Of a stretch of 51,976 nt of DNA, positions 16,852-28,019 are shown piece by piece. The DNA is from Stutzerimonas stutzeri (GTDB lineage: Bacteria; Pseudomonadota; Gammaproteobacteria; Pseudomonadales; Pseudomonadaceae), in NCBI RefSeq assembly GCF_000935215.1, contig NZ_JXXD01000165.1, forward strand, positions 1 through 51,976. The letters run 5' to 3'. The position numbers were made by a program, and so were the translations under genes. Within the stretch, counting starts at the first letter, position 1. Each line of letters starts with the position of its first letter. The notes below the pieces were generated by a model. The model had not been told where the DNA came from, did no database searches, and saw nothing but the letters and a program-made list of their open reading frames with translations.

Positions 16852-17025
16852 ATGCCCAGCCGCCTGAAGCCCGAAGATCAGCAGCGCGTCGATGAATACC
16901 TCCGCGCCCCGCAACACCAGGTCGAGCGCCAGCCGTTTCGCCCCTGGCTTCTTCTGCTTGTGGTACTGGTCGTGGTGATCGGGCTCGGGTTATTGAGCCG
17001 CCTCTTGAGCCGCCTTGTGCTTTGA
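16852..17025 (+). CDS. DUF3094 family small membrane protein (57 aa)
   Basis: A short gene reading MPSRLKPEDQQRVDEYL, then a conserved QHQVERQPFRPW segment (about 21-32), then one membrane helix rich in leucine and valine (about 33-50) and a short basic end (SRLLSRLVL). This matches the DUF3094 family of Pseudomonas proteins of about 55-60 residues. Its topology is probably N-in with a single C-terminal anchor. Function is unknown. GAGGTG lies about 5 bases before ATG 16852. The gene is placed between the DUF1631 protein and ndh, 53 bases before the latter, and probably shares its transcript. Confidence 0.82.
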   Translation: MPSRLKPEDQQRVDEYLRAPQHQVERQPFRPWLLLLVVLVVVIGLGLLSRLLSRLVL

Positions 17026-17078
17026 GCTCCGCTCGCCAGGCCGCCCCGCCGTTTCCCTTGCAGCTATGAGTCACTCCC

Positions 17079-18374
17079 ATGTCACATCGAGTCGTAATCG
17101 TCGGCGGTGGCGCCGGCGGTCTGGAGCTTGCTACCCGCCTGGGTAGAACCCTGGGCAAGCGTGGCAAAGCCCGCATCACGCTGGTCGACGCCAACCTCAC
17201 ACACATCTGGAAGCCACTACTGCACGAAGTCGCAGCCGGCTCCTTGAACTCGTCCGCTGACGAACTCAACTACGTCGCTCAGGCCAAATGGAATCACTTC
17301 GAGTTCCAGATGGGCCGCATGGCAGGCCTGGATCGCGCGAGCAAATGCATTCGACTGGAAGCGACGCGCGACGAGTTTGGCGTGGAACTGGTCCCGTCAC
17401 GCGCACTGAACTACGACACGCTGGTGATTGCCGTCGGCAGCACGACCAACGACTTCGGCACCTCGGGGGCTTCCGAGCACTGCATCTTCCTTGATACTCG
17501 CGAGCAGGCCGAGCGCTTCCACCGGCAACTGCTGAGCCATTACATGAAGGCGCATGCAGGCGAGGGCGCCTTGAGCAACATCAGCATGGCCATCGTCGGA
17601 GCCGGCGCTACCGGCGTGGAGCTGGCTGCAGAACTGCTGCACGCCGCCAAGGAGCTGGCGGCCTACGGCCTCGATGGCATCAAGCCGGAGGATGTAAACA
17701 TCACCCTCATCGAAGCCGGCCCGAAAGTCCTGCCGGCACTGCCTGAGCGCATCAGCCAGCCGGTGCACCAGACACTGCTGGACCTGGGTGTCACGGTGCT
17801 CACAGGCGCCGCCGTCAGCGAAGTCACCGCCGAGGGCCTGCACACCAAGCAGGGTGAGTTCGTCCAGGCCAGCCTCAAGGTGTGGGCCGCCGGGATCAAG
17901 GCACCCGCCTTCCTTCACGAACTGGATGGCCTGGAAACCAACCGCATTAACCAGCTGGTCGTCCACCCGACATTGCAGAGCACGCGCGACGAGAACATCT
18001 TCGCGTTCGGCGACTGCGCCGCCTGCCCACAGCCGGACAGCGACCGCAATGTCCCCCCCCGTGCACAGGCAGCCCACCAGCAGGCCTCGATGCTGGCCCG
18101 CTCGATCCACAACCGACTGGAAGACAAGCCGCTGCCGACCTATCGCTACAAGGACTACGGCTCACTGATTTCGCTATCAAGCTTCTCGGCAGTAGGCAAT
18201 CTGATGGGTAACCTGACCGGCAACGTGATGCTCGAAGGCTGGCTCGCACGGATGTTCTATATCTCGCTCTACCGCATGCACCAGATCGCACTGTACGGCA
18301 TCCCGCGCACGCTGCTGATGATGCTTGGCGACAAGCTCAGCCGCACGACGGAGCCGCGCCTGAAGCTCCATTGA
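17079..18374 (+). CDS. ndh: Type II NADH:quinone oxidoreductase
   Basis: A 431-residue flavoprotein that passes electrons from NADH to quinone without pumping protons, bound to the inner face of the cytoplasmic membrane. RVVIVGGGAGGLELA (about 4-18) is the FAD dinucleotide fold, SMAIVGAGATGVELAAEL (about 169-186) is the NADH fold, and NIFAFGDCAACP (about 307-318) closes the FAD site. The C-terminal amphipathic region (about 375-425, with GWLARMFYISLYRMHQ) is the membrane-anchoring part. Length and motifs match Pseudomonas Ndh. It is followed by a strong hairpin and then by tRNA genes on the other strand. Confidence 0.95.
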   Translation: MSHRVVIVGGGAGGLELATRLGRTLGKRGKARITLVDANLTHIWKPLLHEVAAGSLNSSADELNYVAQAKWNHFEFQMGRMAGLDRASKCIRLEATRDEFGVELVPSRALNYDTLVIAVGSTTNDFGTSGASEHCIFLDTREQAERFHRQLLSHYMKAHAGEGALSNISMAIVGAGATGVELAAELLHAAKELAAYGLDGIKPEDVNITLIEAGPKVLPALPERISQPVHQTLLDLGVTVLTGAAVSEVTAEGLHTKQGEFVQASLKVWAAGIKAPAFLHELDGLETNRINQLVVHPTLQSTRDENIFAFGDCAACPQPDSDRNVPPRAQAAHQQASMLARSIHNRLEDKPLPTYRYKDYGSLISLSSFSAVGNLMGNLTGNVMLEGWLARMFYISLYRMHQIALYGIPRTLLMMLGDKLSRTTEPRLKLH

Positions 18375-18381
18375 CGCAGAA

Positions 18382-18405
18382 AAGGCGCACCCTTGGGTGC
18401 GCCTT
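18382..18405 (+). terminator. Terminator hairpin after ndh
   Basis: AAGGCGCACCC at 18382-18392 pairs with GGGTGCGCCTT at 18395-18405 (11 bp, tight loop), 8 bases past the ndh stop. Confidence 0.65.
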
Positions 18406-18436
18406 GAATGTGCCGAGAAGAAATCGCAGGCAATAA

Positions 18437-18470
18437 AAAAGCTGGATGTCCGCGAGAACATCCAGCTTTT
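18437..18470 (-). terminator. Rho-independent terminator of the tRNA operon
   Basis: A 13-bp stem (AAAAGCTGGATGT with its complement) and an 8-base loop. Read on the minus strand it is followed by a run of T (TTTTTTATT), 23 bases beyond the tRNA-Lys 3' end. This is a classic intrinsic terminator for the minus-strand tRNA transcript. Confidence 0.85.
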
Positions 18471-18492
18471 CATGCTTCCTGAGAAGCCGGTA

Positions 18493-18568
18493 TGGTGGGT
18501 CGTGTAGGATTCGAACCTACGACCAATTGGTTAAAAGCCAACTGCTCTACCAACTGAGCTAACGACCC
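18493..18568 (-). tRNA. tRNA-Lys (UUU anticodon)
   Basis: A 76-base cloverleaf on the minus strand starting GGGTCGTTAGCTCAGTTGG. The anticodon loop CTTTTAA gives anticodon TTT, the T arm contains GGTTCGAATCC, and the 3' CCA is encoded. The acceptor stem GGGTCGT/ACGACCC pairs fully. It is last in the Asn-Pro-Lys operon. Confidence 0.97.
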
Positions 18569-18572
18569 AAAA

Positions 18573-18649
18573 TGGTCGGGGTAGGGGGATTCGAACTCCC
18601 GACATCCTGCTCCCAAAGCAGGCGCGCTACCGGACTGCGCTATACCCCG
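18573..18649 (-). tRNA. tRNA-Pro (UGG anticodon)
   Basis: A 77-base cloverleaf on the minus strand starting CGGGGTATAGCGCAG. The anticodon loop has TTTGGGA with anticodon TGG, the T loop is GTTCGAATC, and CCA is encoded. It lies 4 bases upstream of tRNA-Lys and in the same transcript. Confidence 0.97.
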
Positions 18650-18658
18650 ATTGGAATT

Positions 18659-18734
18659 TGGCTCCGCGACCAGGACTCGAACCTGGGACCCAATGATTAA
18701 CAGTCATTTGCTCTACCGACTGAGCTATCGCGGA
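18659..18734 (-). tRNA. tRNA-Asn (GUU anticodon)
   Basis: A 76-base cloverleaf on the minus strand starting TCCGCGATAGCTCAG. The anticodon loop CTGTTAA gives GTT, the T arm is GGTTCGAGTCC, the discriminator is G and CCA is encoded. It is the first gene of the three-tRNA operon. Confidence 0.97.
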
Positions 18735-18786
18735 ACAACTTCAATTCCAGCTCTTCAGCGTTACGTTACCGCCTCAGAGGCGCGCC

Positions 18787-18814
18787 ATTTTACGGTTCCC
18801 GGCTCGCCTGTCAA
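18787..18814 (-). promoter_or_regulatory. Sigma-70 promoter of the tRNA-Asn-Pro-Lys operon
   Basis: Read on the minus strand: TTGACA (perfect -35), a 16-base spacer and TAAAAT, then a GC-rich stretch (GGCGCGCC) before the expected start near 18780. A GC-rich discriminator is typical of stable-RNA promoters under stringent control. Confidence 0.8.
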
Positions 18815-18888
18815 CCCCAAAAATGCGATTCCTTACAACACTTTGCGTTCACCCGGCGGCACCCGCGAAATCGCTGCCCCAACACGGC

Positions 18889-18919
18889 TACCTGCGAGGT
18901 GTGCTGCACCCCGCAGGTA
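18889..18919 (-). terminator. Hairpin after clpB
   Basis: TACCTGCG at 18889-18896 pairs with CGCAGGTA at 18912-18919, and the inner GGTG/CACC extends the stem. It lies 10 bases beyond the clpB stop. No T-run follows. Confidence 0.45.
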
Positions 18920-18929
18920 ACCACCCGGC

Positions 18930-21494
<2,565 letters not shown>

Positions 21495-21567
21495 GGATGT
21501 TCATCCTCATGTGAAGCAGGCCGGCGCCGTGACTCGCGCCTTATACGAAACCTGCGAGATGCAGCAT

Positions 21568-21595
21568 AGATGAGGATGATTGTTGGAGATTCAAG
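21568..21595 (-). promoter_or_regulatory. Heat-shock (sigma-32) promoter of clpB
   Basis: On the minus strand CTTGAAT, a 13-base spacer and CCTCATCT match the RpoH consensus CTTGAAA-N11-16-CCCCATNT with two mismatches. The start site would be near 21560, about 65 bases before the clpB ATG. Confidence 0.72.
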
Positions 21596-21666
21596 GCGGA
21601 TGACATTGATGCAGGTCATGCCAGGACCGCAGAGTCATGGCTGACTTCACCGCTAGCGCGCCAATA

Positions 21667-22401
21667 TCACTCGAGCCAGATCAGACTGGCGAAGCGGCCT
21701 GTGCGCGCGGCACGCCGATAGGAGTAGAAGCGCGGATCGCTGAAGGTGCACAACCCGCCACCGTAAACCGCGTCTACGCCCGCGGCAGCCAGACGGATAC
21801 GCGCCAGCTGGTAGATATCCGCCATGAAGCGTCCCGGGTTGCGACTTGCAACGAACGCCGCGGCAGCCGACGAATGCTGTGCGAGGAATGCATCGCGCAC
21901 TTCGGGCCCGACCTCGAATGCCGCCGCCCCGATCGCCGGCCCCAACCACACCAGCAGTTCATCGGCAGGTACCGCCAGCGCTTCGAGCGTCGCCTCGAGC
22001 ACACCACCAGCCAGCCCGCGCCAGCCAGCGTGAGCCGCGGCGACTCGGGTCGCAGCATGATCACAGAAAAGTACCGGCAGGCAGTCCGCAGTCAGTACCG
22101 CACAGGCCAGACCCGGCGTCTCGCTCCAGCTAGCATCGGCAGTCACGCGATTTCCTGGAGCGGCCTGGACAGCGACACTCGAATGCACTTGCTCCAGCCA
22201 GACTGGTTGGCAACCGAGCACGTCCTGAAGATGCTGGCGATTCCAGACCACCGCGGCAGGCTCATCACCGACGTGATCACCCAGATTGAAGCTGTCGAAC
22301 GGAGCGCGACTGACGCCGCCCTGCCGCGCGGTCACACAGGCGCGAACGCCGGGCGGAGCAGGCCATTCCGGCACGAGCCAGTCACCGCCCCACGCACTCA
22401 C
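21667..22401 (-). CDS. pgeF: PgeF/YfiH, multicopper-polyphenol-oxidase-fold editing protein
   Basis: A 244-residue protein of the YfiH/DUF152 family. Three conserved metal-binding positions are visible: QVHSS (histidine near 73), TADCLPVLFCDH (cysteine near 106) and HAGWRGLAGG (histidine near 123), with the YSYRR block near the end. E. coli PgeF removes L-serine wrongly attached to UDP-MurNAc in cell-wall synthesis; related proteins act on purine nucleosides. The GTG start at 22401 overlaps the rluD stop (GTGA), so translation is probably coupled. The clpB gene follows after 172 bases. Confidence 0.9.
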   Translation of the reverse strand: MSAWGGDWLVPEWPAPPGVRACVTARQGGVSRAPFDSFNLGDHVGDEPAAVVWNRQHLQDVLGCQPVWLEQVHSSVAVQAAPGNRVTADASWSETPGLACAVLTADCLPVLFCDHAATRVAAAHAGWRGLAGGVLEATLEALAVPADELLVWLGPAIGAAAFEVGPEVRDAFLAQHSSAAAAFVASRNPGRFMADIYQLARIRLAAAGVDAVYGGGLCTFSDPRFYSYRRAARTGRFASLIWLE

Positions 22402-23372
22402 CCGACGAAGGCCTCTCGATCCTGTTGCAGCAGGGTCAGCAGCCAGACGAAGTCATCCGGCAACGGCGACTCCCATTTCATCCTCTGCCCGGTAACAGGA
22501 TGATCGAGCTCGAGGAAGCGCGCGTGCAGCGCCTGCCGGGGGAACTCGCGAAGCGTTTGCACCAGCGTCGGATTCGCTGCCGGCGGAATGCGGAAACGCC
22601 CGCTATACAGCGGGTCACCGACCAGTGGATAGCCAAGATGGGTCATGTGCACGCGAATCTGGTGGGTACGCCCGGTTTCCAGCTTGACCCGCACATGGGT
22701 GTGCGAGCGAAAGCGCTCGAGCACGCGGTAATGGCTGACCGCCGGCTTGCCGCCCTCCACCACCGCCATGCGCTGACGCTGCTGGCCATGCCGACCGATC
22801 GGCGCGTCGACCGTACCACCAGTAATGATCACGCCGATGACGATCGCCTCGTAAATGCGGCTGACGCTACGCGCCTGCAACTGCTCGACCAGCCGGGTCT
22901 GCGCCTGCAGCGTCTTGGCCACGACCATCAGACCGGTGGTGTCCTTGTCCAGGCGATGAACGATGCCGGCACGCGGGACGTTGATCAGATCCGGCACGTG
23001 ATGCAGCAATGCATTGAGCAGCGTGCCGTCGGCATGGCCGGCCGCAGGGTGCACAACCAGGCCAGCAGGCTTGTCGATCACCAGGATCTGATCGTCCTCG
23101 TAGACGATCTCAAGCGGAATGTCTTGTGCGACCCACTCGCCCTGCGCCTGCTGTTCGGCACTCAGCTCGAGCACGGCGCCGGCATGCACGGTGTCGCGAG
23201 GGCGCAGCACGGCGCCATCCACGGTGAGCAGGCCATCCTTGATCCAGGCCGCGAGACGCGAGCGCGAGTGTTCGGAAAAGAGCTGCGCCGCAATCTGATC
23301 GAGACGTTGCCCGCCAAGGTCAAACGGCACTTCGGCGCGGAGTTGGATGGCCTGTTTGGAAGTCGTGGACAT
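22398..23372 (-). CDS. rluD: 23S rRNA pseudouridine(1911/1915/1917) synthase
   Basis: A 324-residue RluA-type pseudouridine synthase with an N-terminal S4 RNA-binding domain (about 15-75, RLDQIAAQLF and SRSRLAAWIKDGLLTV) and a catalytic domain containing the family motif HRLDKDTTGLMV (about 137-148) with the nucleophilic aspartate. It modifies three uridines of helix 69 in 23S rRNA and is needed for good ribosome assembly. The start is taken at ATG 23372; the frame stays open about 112 codons upstream, but those residues are not RluD-like and overlap the bamD promoter region. It is divergent from bamD, as is common in Pseudomonas. Confidence 0.95.
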   Translation of the reverse strand: MSTTSKQAIQLRAEVPFDLGGQRLDQIAAQLFSEHSRSRLAAWIKDGLLTVDGAVLRPRDTVHAGAVLELSAEQQAQGEWVAQDIPLEIVYEDDQILVIDKPAGLVVHPAAGHADGTLLNALLHHVPDLINVPRAGIVHRLDKDTTGLMVVAKTLQAQTRLVEQLQARSVSRIYEAIVIGVIITGGTVDAPIGRHGQQRQRMAVVEGGKPAVSHYRVLERFRSHTHVRVKLETGRTHQIRVHMTHLGYPLVGDPLYSGRFRIPPAANPTLVQTLREFPRQALHARFLELDHPVTGQRMKWESPLPDDFVWLLTLLQQDREAFVG

Positions 23373-23457
23373 ACGGCGAGATAGGTTCGTCTGAGAGAGG
23401 CAGGCGACATCCGTTGGTAACGGACGGGCCCGGGGACCGCAGATGGCGGAGCGGCCT

Positions 23458-23487
23458 TTGGTTTCGGCTACACGCTTGTGTTTAAAT
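23458..23487 (+). promoter_or_regulatory. Possible sigma-70 promoter for bamD
   Basis: TTGGTT and TTAAAT (or TTTAAA) are 17-18 bases apart, about 90 bases before the bamD ATG. It is the most AT-rich stretch in the rluD-bamD gap. Modest match only. Confidence 0.35.
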
Positions 23488-23577
23488 ACGGCGTCTTTGT
23501 CCCGGCGCACCGGGGCGCTCATCATAACAGGACGGCTCCGCGCGAGACAGCCAGCCGTCACAGGGACGCAAGCCGCC

Positions 23578-24567
23578 ATGCAAGTGAAACACCTGCTGCT
23601 GATCGCCATTCTCGCCCTCACCGCCGCCTGTTCATCCAACGAAACCGTCGACGAGAATCTGGGTGAAGTCGAGCTGTACCAGCAAGCACAGGCCGACCTG
23701 GACAACAAGAGCTATACCAGCGCCATCAGCAAACTCAAGGCCCTGGAGTCGCGCTATCCATTCGGCCGCTTCGCCGAGCAGGCGCAACTCGAACTGATCT
23801 ACGCCTATTACCGCAACGTCGAGCCGGAAGCCGCGCGCTCGGCGGCGGAGCGTTTCATCCGCCTGCATCCGCAGCATCCGAACGTCGATTACGCTTACTA
23901 CCTCAAGGGCCTGGCCTCCTTCGATCAGGACCGCGGCCTGCTGGCCCGCTTCCTGCCGCTGGACATGACCAAGCGCGACCCAGGTGCCGCCCGCGACTCG
24001 TTCAACGAATTCGCCCAGCTCACCAGCCGCTACCCCAACAGCCGCTACTCGCCTGACGCCAAGGCGCGCATGGTCTACCTGCGCAACCTGCTGGCGGCCA
24101 ACGAGATACACGTCGCCCACTACTACCTCAAGCGCCAGGCCTACGTCGCAGCAGCCAACCGCGGCCGTTACGTTGTGGAGAACTTCCAGGGCACGCCGGC
24201 CGTGGCCGACGGGCTTGCCGTGATGACCGAGGCCTACCAGCGCCTGGGCCTCGACGATCTCGCCGAAACCAGCCTGCAGACTCTGCAGCTCAACTACCCG
24301 GATCACGCAACGCTCGAAGACGGCAAATTCACCCCTGTCGAGACGGAAGACGACAACCGCAGCTGGCTGAGCAAGGCCACCCTCGGCCTTATCGAAGGCG
24401 AGGCTCCTCGCCCGGACACCTCGCGGGCCAATCGCGATGTGCTCCGTCAATATGAAACGGCCGCTCAGGACCTTCCCGAAGAGCTTCGCCCGGTACTCAA
24501 GGAAGCAGAGCAGCAAGGCGAAAAGCGCTCCTGGTGGAGCCGCCTGACCTTCGGCCTGTTCGACTGA
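23578..24567 (+). CDS. bamD: BamD, outer-membrane protein assembly lipoprotein
   Basis: A 329-residue lipoprotein of the BAM complex, which inserts beta-barrel proteins in the outer membrane. A lipoprotein signal peptide with lipobox LTAAC puts the lipidated cysteine at residue 18. The body is made of five TPR-like helical hairpins (about 30-235), including the conserved [20 protein letters not shown] region (61-80). ATG 23578 starts right at the signal peptide. After the TPR core (about 245 residues) there is an acidic, less ordered tail of about 85 residues ending in [13 protein letters not shown], longer than in E. coli but, as I recall, usual for Pseudomonas. It is divergent from rluD. 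Confidence 0.94.
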   Translation: MQVKHLLLIAILALTAACSSNETVDENLGEVELYQQAQADLDNKSYTSAISKLKALESRYPFGRFAEQAQLELIYAYYRNVEPEAARSAAERFIRLHPQHPNVDYAYYLKGLASFDQDRGLLARFLPLDMTKRDPGAARDSFNEFAQLTSRYPNSRYSPDAKARMVYLRNLLAANEIHVAHYYLKRQAYVAAANRGRYVVENFQGTPAVADGLAVMTEAYQRLGLDDLAETSLQTLQLNYPDHATLEDGKFTPVETEDDNRSWLSKATLGLIEGEAPRPDTSRANRDVLRQYETAAQDLPEELRPVLKEAEQQGEKRSWWSRLTFGLFD

Positions 24568-24683
24568 CTGCTGACCGACTTCCGCAGCGCCGTCCTCGCA
24601 TTCGGCGCGCGCGGCGAAACGGGCCGGCAGTGACCGGGCTCAATTGATCGCAGGCCACCACGCTTAATCAGGAAGGAATCGAT

Positions 24684-24917
24684 ATGGGTCTGTTTCGCCT
24701 GCTGTTCTGGATTGCACTGATTGGCGCCGCGTTCTGGCTGTGGCGCCGTTTCGCGCAGAAGAAAGCCGCCCCCAAGCCTCGCCAGACCACCCTGCCAATG
24801 GTGCGTTGCGCTCAGTGCGGCGTGCACGTCCCGCAGGACCAGGCGCTGCAGTCGCAGGATCGCTGGTACTGCAGCCGCGCTCACCTGGAGCAGGACAGCA
24901 CTCCTGGTGGGCACTGA
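24684..24917 (+). CDS. PP0621-family small membrane protein with a cysteine-pair motif
   Basis: A 77-residue protein with one N-terminal membrane helix (about 4-20, FRLLFWIALIGAAFWLW), a basic linker, and a C-terminal mini-domain with CAQCGVHVP (about 42-50) and WYCSRAHLEQ (about 61-70). The C-x2-C ... C-x3-H pattern suggests a small zinc-binding knuckle on the cytosolic side. It matches the PP0621 family found upstream of pilS in pseudomonads. Function is unknown. AGGAAGG lies before ATG 24684. The pilS GTG start lies within its last codons, which implies translational coupling. Confidence 0.8.
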   Translation: MGLFRLLFWIALIGAAFWLWRRFAQKKAAPKPRQTTLPMVRCAQCGVHVPQDQALQSQDRWYCSRAHLEQDSTPGGH

Positions 24918-26499
24918 AAACCTCACCTTCTTTGGCGATCAGGGACGGCGGATTCTCCGCCTGTACCACCTCTATCGGCTGACTATCGGCCTGGCGCTGG
25001 TTCTGCTGATCAGCGCCGACCTGCACAACGACCTGCTGGAGATGAGCAACCCGCAGCTCTTTCAGTACGGCGCCTGGATCTACCTGATCCTCAACATCAT
25101 CGTCGCCGTGCTGGTGCAGAACCCGGAGCGCGATCTGCCCGTGCTCGGGCTGGCGCTGATGGACGTCATCCTGCTGTCCGGGCTGTTCTACTTCGGCGGT
25201 GGCACCCCCAGCGGTATCGGCAACCTGCTGATAGTCGCCGTTGCCATCGCCAACATACTGCTGCGTGGCAGGGTCGGTTTCTTCATCGCCGCGGTTGCTG
25301 CGACAGGCCTGATCTACCTGACCTTCTACCTCAGCATTCAACGCCCCGAAGCCAGCAGCCAGTACGTTCAGGCCAGCGCACTCGGCACGCTCTGCTTTGC
25401 TGCCGCCTTCCTGGTTCAGGGGCTGGCTCGCCGTCTGCAGGTCAGCGAGACGCTGGCACGCCAGCGTGCGGAAGAGGTGGCGAACCTGGAGGCGCTCAAC
25501 GCGCTGATCCTCCAGCGCATGCGTACCGGCATCATGGTGCTGGACCCGCAGGAGCGCGTTCTGCTCGCCAATCAGGGGGCTCTGCAACTGCTCGGCCAGG
25601 ACTCGCTGGCAGGCGAACGCCTCGCACCGCGCTGCCCGGAACTGCTCAAGGCACTGCAACAGTGGCGAGGCAATCCGACCCTGCGCCCACCGAACCTCAG
25701 GGCAACGCCTGGCGGCCCAACGCTGCAGCCGAGCTTCGCCGCGCTGCAGCACGGGAACAAGCTCGACACACTGGTGTTTCTCGAAGACATCTCGCAGATC
25801 GCACAGAAGGCACAACAGCTCAAGCTCGCCTCCCTCGGACGCCTCACAGCCAGCATTGCCCATGAAATCCGCAATCCACTGGGCGCCATCAGCCATGCCG
25901 CGCAGCTGCTTCAGGAATCCGAAGAACTGGACGGACCTGACCGCCGTCTGGCACAGATCATTCAGGATCATTCACGGCGGATGAACCTGGTGATCGAGAA
26001 CGTCCTCCAGCTTTCCCGGCGGCGCCAGGCCGAACCCCAGCTGCTGGACCTGAAGTACTGGCTGCATCGTTTCGCCAGCGAGTTCCGCCAGGGGCTCGGC
26101 CCGCAGCAGACCCTGCACCTGGATACCGTGGGCAGCTCGCTGCAGACCCGCATGGACCCCAATCAGCTGACCCAGGTGCTGACCAACCTGGTCCAGAACG
26201 GGCTGCGCTACAGCGGCCAGCAGAATCCGCGGGCGCAGGTCTGGCTCCGCCTGTTCCGTGACGAAGCCAGCGACCTGCCTATCGTCGAAGTGCTCGATGA
26301 CGGCCCTGGTATCGCCGCCGAGCAACTTCAGAACATCTTCGAACCGTTCTTCACCACCGAAAGCAAAGGCACCGGGCTGGGGCTATATATCTCCCGCGAG
26401 CTGTGCGAAAGCAACCAGGCACGCCTGGACTACCGCGAGCGCCCCGAGGGCGGCAGCTGCTTCCGCATCGTCTTCGCCCACCCGCGCAAGCTGAGCTGA
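24907..26499 (+). CDS. pilS: PilS, sensor histidine kinase for type IV pili
   Basis: A 530-residue membrane histidine kinase with six N-terminal membrane helices (about 20-175), a PAS linker (about 195-300) and a kinase core. The H box is HEIRNPLGAISHAAQLL (about 319-335), the N box NLVQNGLRYS, and the ATP lid contains DDGPGI and EPFFTTESKGTGLGLYIS. PilS, with PilR, controls transcription of the pilin gene pilA in response to the level of pilin in the membrane. The frame is open far upstream, but family length and the segment RILRLYHLYRLTIGL near the start place the start at GTG 24907, which overlaps the preceding gene by 11 bases. An upstream in-frame CTG cannot be ruled out. Confidence 0.94.
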   Translation: MGTENLTFFGDQGRRILRLYHLYRLTIGLALVLLISADLHNDLLEMSNPQLFQYGAWIYLILNIIVAVLVQNPERDLPVLGLALMDVILLSGLFYFGGGTPSGIGNLLIVAVAIANILLRGRVGFFIAAVAATGLIYLTFYLSIQRPEASSQYVQASALGTLCFAAAFLVQGLARRLQVSETLARQRAEEVANLEALNALILQRMRTGIMVLDPQERVLLANQGALQLLGQDSLAGERLAPRCPELLKALQQWRGNPTLRPPNLRATPGGPTLQPSFAALQHGNKLDTLVFLEDISQIAQKAQQLKLASLGRLTASIAHEIRNPLGAISHAAQLLQESEELDGPDRRLAQIIQDHSRRMNLVIENVLQLSRRRQAEPQLLDLKYWLHRFASEFRQGLGPQQTLHLDTVGSSLQTRMDPNQLTQVLTNLVQNGLRYSGQQNPRAQVWLRLFRDEASDLPIVEVLDDGPGIAAEQLQNIFEPFFTTESKGTGLGLYISRELCESNQARLDYRERPEGGSCFRIVFAHPRKLS

Positions 26500-26623
26500 G
26501 CCTCGCTGCCGGCAACACATCACACATCGACCAAAGCGACAGCCACGACACCGCCGGCGGAGTTAACATGCTCCTCAGCCGCCATCCCCGGCGACCATCG
26601 CTTCACGAATCAAGAGCAGGACC

Positions 26624-27961
26624 ATGACCGCGCGCCAAAAAGCACTGATCATCGATGACGAGCCGGATATCCGCGAACTGCTGGAAATCACTCTTGGCCG
26701 CATGAAACTCGATACCCGCAGCGCTCGCAATCTCAAGGAAGCGCGCGAATGCCTGGCCCGCGAGCATTACGACCTGTGCCTTACCGATATGCGTCTGCCC
26801 GATGGCAGCGGCCTGGAGCTGGTGCAATACATTCAGCAACAGCACCCGCAACTGCCGGTGGCGATGATCACTGCATACGGCAGCCTGGATACCGCCATTG
26901 GCGCGCTCAAGGCTGGGGCATTCGACTTTCTCACCAAACCGGTGGACCTCAACCGCTTGCGCGAGCTGGTCGGCACGGCCCTGCGCCTGAGGGCGCCCAC
27001 AGCGGAAATGCCGGTGGACAGCCGCCTGCTCGGCAGCTCGCCACCCATGAAGACCCTTCGCAAGCAGATCGGCAAACTCGCCCGCAGCCAGGCGCCGGTT
27101 TATATCAGCGGCGAGTCCGGCAGCGGCAAGGAGCTGGTGGCCCGACTGATTCACGAGCAGGGTCCTCGCAGTGAAAAGCCCTTTGTGCCCGTCAACTGCG
27201 GCGCGATCCCGTCGGAACTGATGGAAAGCGAGTTCTTCGGCCACAAGAAAGGCAGCTTCAGTGGCGCCATCGAGGACAAGCCCGGGCTATTCCAGGCCGC
27301 CAATGGCGGCACGCTGTTCCTCGACGAGGTCGCCGACCTGCCGCTGCCGATGCAGGTCAAGCTGCTGCGCGCGATCCAGGAAAAGGCTGTACGCGCGGTC
27401 GGCGGCGCTCAGGAACTAATGGTCGATGTGCGCATCCTCTGCGCCACCCACAAGGACCTCGCCAGCGAAGTGGCCGCAGGCCGTTTCCGCCAGGATCTGT
27501 ATTACCGCTTGAATGTCATCGAACTGCGCGTGCCGCCACTGCGCGAGCGTCGCGAAGACATCGGCCTGCTCGCCGAAGCCATGCTTCGGCGTCTTGCGGC
27601 GGAGTGCGGTGACAGCAGCGCTCGCCTGCACCCGGATGCTCTGGCCAAGCTGGAAAACTATCGCTTCCCGGGGAACGTTCGTGAGCTGGAGAACATGCTC
27701 GAGCGGGCCTACACACTCTGCGAGGGCGATGAGATCAAGGCGGGCGATCTACGCCTGGCAGACAGCCCAGGCGTATCGGAGAACGGTGAAGCCAGTCTGG
27801 CGCAGATCGACAATCTGGAAGATCACCTGGAAGAGATCGAGCGCAAGCTGATCATGCAGGCGCTGGAGGAAACCCGCTGGAACCGCACCGCGGCGGCCCA
27901 ACGGCTGGGGCTGACCTTCCGTTCGATGCGTTACCGGTTGAAAAAACTCGGACTGGACTGA
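26624..27961 (+). CDS. pilR: PilR, sigma-54-dependent response regulator for type IV pili
   Basis: A 445-residue NtrC-type activator. The receiver domain (1-120) has acidic pair D11-D12, phosphorylation site D55 and K105. The AAA domain (about 135-370) has Walker A GESGSGKE (163-170) and Walker [15 protein letters not shown] Fis-type helix-turn-helix closes the protein ([20 protein letters not shown], about 420-439). It activates pilA transcription with RpoN. One oddity: the sigma-54-contacting GAFTGA loop reads GSFSGA (residues 210-215), with serine at the normally invariant threonine. The pilS-pilR gap is 124 bases; both are on the plus strand. The pilA promoter is not in this window. Confidence 0.95.
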   Translation: MTARQKALIIDDEPDIRELLEITLGRMKLDTRSARNLKEARECLAREHYDLCLTDMRLPDGSGLELVQYIQQQHPQLPVAMITAYGSLDTAIGALKAGAFDFLTKPVDLNRLRELVGTALRLRAPTAEMPVDSRLLGSSPPMKTLRKQIGKLARSQAPVYISGESGSGKELVARLIHEQGPRSEKPFVPVNCGAIPSELMESEFFGHKKGSFSGAIEDKPGLFQAANGGTLFLDEVADLPLPMQVKLLRAIQEKAVRAVGGAQELMVDVRILCATHKDLASEVAAGRFRQDLYYRLNVIELRVPPLRERREDIGLLAEAMLRRLAAECGDSSARLHPDALAKLENYRFPGNVRELENMLERAYTLCEGDEIKAGDLRLADSPGVSENGEASLAQIDNLEDHLEEIERKLIMQALEETRWNRTAAAQRLGLTFRSMRYRLKKLGLD

Positions 27962-28019
27962 GCGATGAGCCAGATTGGCGTCGAGCCACTCAGACACGAC
28001 GCTTGCTGGGGTGCTCGCC

